A DNA stretch of 23,326 nt. Source: DATCJU01 sp036562635 (GTDB lineage Bacteria > Actinomycetota > Actinomycetes > Mycobacteriales > Pseudonocardiaceae). The notes under the pieces were generated by a model. The model saw only the letters and a list, made by a program, of their open reading frames with translations. It was not told where the DNA came from and did no database searches. Location of the stretch: contig DATCJU010000104.1 in the NCBI GenBank assembly GCA_036562635.1, positions 1 to 23,326 on the forward strand, written 5' to 3'. This document shows positions 21,317 to 23,326 of this stretch, in pieces (the stretch's first letter is position 1; each line of letters starts with the position of its first letter). The translations under genes were made by a program, and so were the position numbers.

Positions 21317-23199
21317 GCGGCCTGCCACAGACCGAGGAGCGGGAACGCCCGCAGCCGTCGCAGGAGACGGCACCCCCGCCGGAGGAGTCGTGGCGCGGGG
21401 TCGCCGCCGAGGAGCACGACGACATCGACACCCACACCAGCGGCAGGCTGCAGGCCCGGTCGCGCCGACTGCTGGGTTCCCTGCTGCGCCCGCACACCCG
21501 GTCGGTGCTGCTGGCGCTGGTGCTGGTGGTGGCGGAGAACGTGGCGGCACTCGCCGGTCCCCTGCTGATCGCGGGGGCGATCGACCGTGGCGTCCCGGAG
21601 ACCCTGGCCGGGCGGCCACAGCCGCTGGCCTGGTACGTGACCGGTTACGCCCTCTGTGGCGTGGCCTCGGCACTGCTGCGCCAGATGTTCCTGCGGCTCT
21701 CCGGACGGGTCGGCCAGGACCTGTTGCTCGACCTGCGCCAGCGGGTGTTCCGGCACGCACAGCGGCTGTCGTTGTCGTTCCACGAGTCCTACACGTCCGG
21801 GAAGATGATCTCCCGACTCACCAGCGACGTGGACGCACTGCAGGACCTGCTGGAGATGGGCCTGGACGGGCTGTTCTCCTCGCTGCTCACCGTGTTGGGC
21901 ATCGCGGCACTGCTGGTGTGGCTGGACCTGCCGCTGGCCGCGGTGGTGCTCGCCGGGTTCGTGCCGGTACTGCTGCTGGCCCGGTGGTCCCAACGCCGCG
22001 CCCGGGACACCTACCGACGCACCCGCACCACGATGGCCCGGGTCATCGTGCACTACGTCGAGACGATGAACGGGATGCGGGCGGTGCAGGCGTTCCGGCG
22101 GGAGCGGCGCAACGACTCGATCATGGAGGACCTGAACGAGGCGCACCGCTCCGCCTCCCAGGCGGCCATCGTGAACGTCGCGCACTTCGTCGGTGGAGTG
22201 CGACTGGCCGGGAACGTCTCGCTCGTCCTGGTGCTGGCCCTGGGCGCCTGGCGGGTGACGCACGGCCACATGGACGTGGGTGTGCTCGCCGCGTTCCTGC
22301 TCTACCTGCGGAGGTTCTACGACCCGCTGGACCAGCTGGCGATGCTGGCCAACTCCTACTCGTCGGCCACCGCGGCGCTGGAGAAGATCTCCGGGGTGCT
22401 GGAGGAGGTTCCGGAGGTGCCCGAGCCGGCCGAGCCGGTGCCGCTGCCCCGGACCGGGCTCCGGGGCGAGATCCGGTTCGAGGGTGTGCGCTTCCGCTAC
22501 TCCGAGCACACCCCGCTCGTCCTGCCGAAGCTCGACCTGACCATCCCAGCCGGGCAGACCGTCGCCCTGGTCGGGGCCACCGGGGCCGGCAAGTCCACGT
22601 TGGCCAAGCTCGTCGCCCGCTTCTACGACCCCACCGAGGGGGCGGTGCTGTTGGACGGCGTGGACCTGCGGCGGGTGGCGGACGCGGAACTGCGCCGCGC
22701 GGTGGTCATGGTGACCCAGGAGTCGTTCCTGTTCGCCGGCTCGGTGGCGGACAACATCGCACTGGGCCGGCCAGGGGCGTCCCGTGCCGAGATCGAACAG
22801 GCCGCCCGGGCGGTGGGGGCGCACGAGTTCATCTCGGCGCTGCCGGAGGGCTACGACACCGACGTGCGCAAACGCGGTGGGCGGCTCTCCTCGGGGCAGC
22901 GGCAGCTCGTGTCGTTCGCCCGGGCGTTCCTGGCCGATCCGGCGGTACTGGTGCTGGACGAGGCCACCTCCAGCATGGACCTACCGACCGAGCGGGCGGT
23001 GCAGCACGCCTCGCAGCGGTTGCTGGCCGACCGGACCGCGGTGATCATCGCCCACCGGTTGTCCACGGTGCTGGTCGCGGACCGGGTGCTGGTGGTGGAC
23101 GGGGGACGCATTGTGGAGGACGGCTCCCCGCAGGAACTGATCGAGGCCGGTGGCAGGTTCGCCGACCTGCACCGCGCCTGGCGGGAGTCGCTGGTCTGA
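21313..23199 (+). CDS. ABC exporter half-transporter, canonical NBD
   Basis: This 628-residue partner has the same layout: a hydrophilic N-terminus (1-60), six membrane helices (about 65-345) and one nucleotide-binding domain (about 385-625). Walker A is GATGAGKS at 421-428, the Q-loop Gln469, Walker B D549-E550 with the catalytic glutamate intact, and H581. The signature, however, is LSSGQ (525-529) instead of LSGGQ. In a heterodimer this signature pairs with Walker A/B of the upstream subunit, so the altered signature and the Asp561 of that subunit fall in the same, weakened ATP site. GTG 21313 overlaps the upstream stop by 4 nt (GTGA). GGAGGAGG ends about 10 nt upstream. Neither subunit carries a visible regulator nearby. 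Confidence 0.93.
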   Translation: MSGLPQTEERERPQPSQETAPPPEESWRGVAAEEHDDIDTHTSGRLQARSRRLLGSLLRPHTRSVLLALVLVVAENVAALAGPLLIAGAIDRGVPETLAGRPQPLAWYVTGYALCGVASALLRQMFLRLSGRVGQDLLLDLRQRVFRHAQRLSLSFHESYTSGKMISRLTSDVDALQDLLEMGLDGLFSSLLTVLGIAALLVWLDLPLAAVVLAGFVPVLLLARWSQRRARDTYRRTRTTMARVIVHYVETMNGMRAVQAFRRERRNDSIMEDLNEAHRSASQAAIVNVAHFVGGVRLAGNVSLVLVLALGAWRVTHGHMDVGVLAAFLLYLRRFYDPLDQLAMLANSYSSATAALEKISGVLEEVPEVPEPAEPVPLPRTGLRGEIRFEGVRFRYSEHTPLVLPKLDLTIPAGQTVALVGATGAGKSTLAKLVARFYDPTEGAVLLDGVDLRRVADAELRRAVVMVTQESFLFAGSVADNIALGRPGASRAEIEQAARAVGAHEFISALPEGYDTDVRKRGGRLSSGQRQLVSFARAFLADPAVLVLDEATSSMDLPTERAVQHASQRLLADRTAVIIAHRLSTVLVADRVLVVDGGRIVEDGSPQELIEAGGRFADLHRAWRESLV

Positions 23200-23225
23200 C
23201 GACGACCGGTGGTTCCGGCGGCTGG

Positions 23226-23326
23226 TCAGCCGAGGAGGGTGAGCAGCAGGGCGAGCCAGGCGGCGAACATGCCGACGACCACGCCGAAGGCCACCCAGCG
23301 CCACACCGGCACCGAGCGGGCCAGCC
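23226..23326 (-). CDS. Membrane protein, C-terminal fragment (cut by window edge)
   Basis: Only the last 32 residues are present. They read as a basic/aromatic stretch (LARSVPVWRWVAFG) and a hydrophobic helix (VVVGMFAAWLALLL) ending TLLG before a TGA stop. Strong third-position G/C and a clean stop just 26 bp after the convergent ABC gene support a real coding end. The family cannot be named from 32 residues; a small actinobacterial membrane protein of the kind that lies near sepH in mycobacteria is one guess. Confidence 0.7.
   Translation of the reverse strand, partial: LARSVPVWRWVAFGVVVGMFAAWLALLLTLLG

Noticed and set aside
1..23326. CRISPR array, tRNA, rRNA, transposase or integrase
   Set aside because: I saw no regularly spaced repeats, no tRNA-like cloverleaf sequence, no rRNA stretch and no mobile-element protein.

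Overview
The window is very GC-rich, with G/C dominating third codon positions. It uses GTG starts often and ends several transcription units in long GC-rich hairpins without U-tracts. The gene content (actinobacterial-type SerC, a SepH/DUF3071 cell-division protein, PdxH, GltA-type citrate synthase) points to an actinomycete, most likely Pseudonocardiales. This rests on gene content and style; I could not search a database. All 17 genes look intact except one cut by the right edge. I see no rRNA, tRNA, CRISPR array, insertion sequence or prophage gene.

Layout, left to right. (1) 326-2448 (+): a translationally coupled ABC-2 pair, NatA-like ATPase and NatB-like permease, followed by two hairpins and an unrecognised four-helix membrane protein (2629-3378). 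(2) 3508-4812 (-): citrate synthase, convergent with the membrane protein across a perfect 19-bp hairpin, with a 657-bp gene-free region upstream that carries twin palindromes. (3) 5470-7193 (-): a PfkB sugar kinase and a TetR regulator. The regulator is divergent from an acyl-CoA dehydrogenase (7334-8491, +). (4) 8916-14933 (-): a co-directional run read pdxH, EntS-like MFS exporter, APC amino-acid permease, YihR-like aldose epimerase and metal-dependent amidohydrolase. The gaps are large enough that several genes probably have their own promoters. (5) 15484-18874 (+): a TPR-like/SEC-C zinc protein, serC and sepH. (6) 18974-19225 (-): a small unrecognised protein. (7) 19358-23199 (+): two overlapping ABC exporter half-transporters that should form a heterodimer. 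(8) The right edge cuts the C-terminus of a membrane protein on the minus strand.

How they work together: GltA supplies citrate to the TCA cycle. SerC makes phosphoserine with PLP, and PdxH makes or salvages that PLP. SepH acts on FtsZ in division. Between gltA and pdxH lies a set of peripheral catabolic and transport genes (sugar kinase, epimerase, acyl-CoA dehydrogenase, amidohydrolase, permease, exporter), which may be an accessory block. No clearly new multi-gene system is evident. The most useful leads are regulatory: twin palindromes before gltA, nested dyads before sepH, operator-like dyads between tetR and the dehydrogenase, and four start codons just downstream of TAnnnT boxes, suggesting leaderless mRNAs. 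The degenerate residues of the ABC heterodimer also converge on one ATP site.
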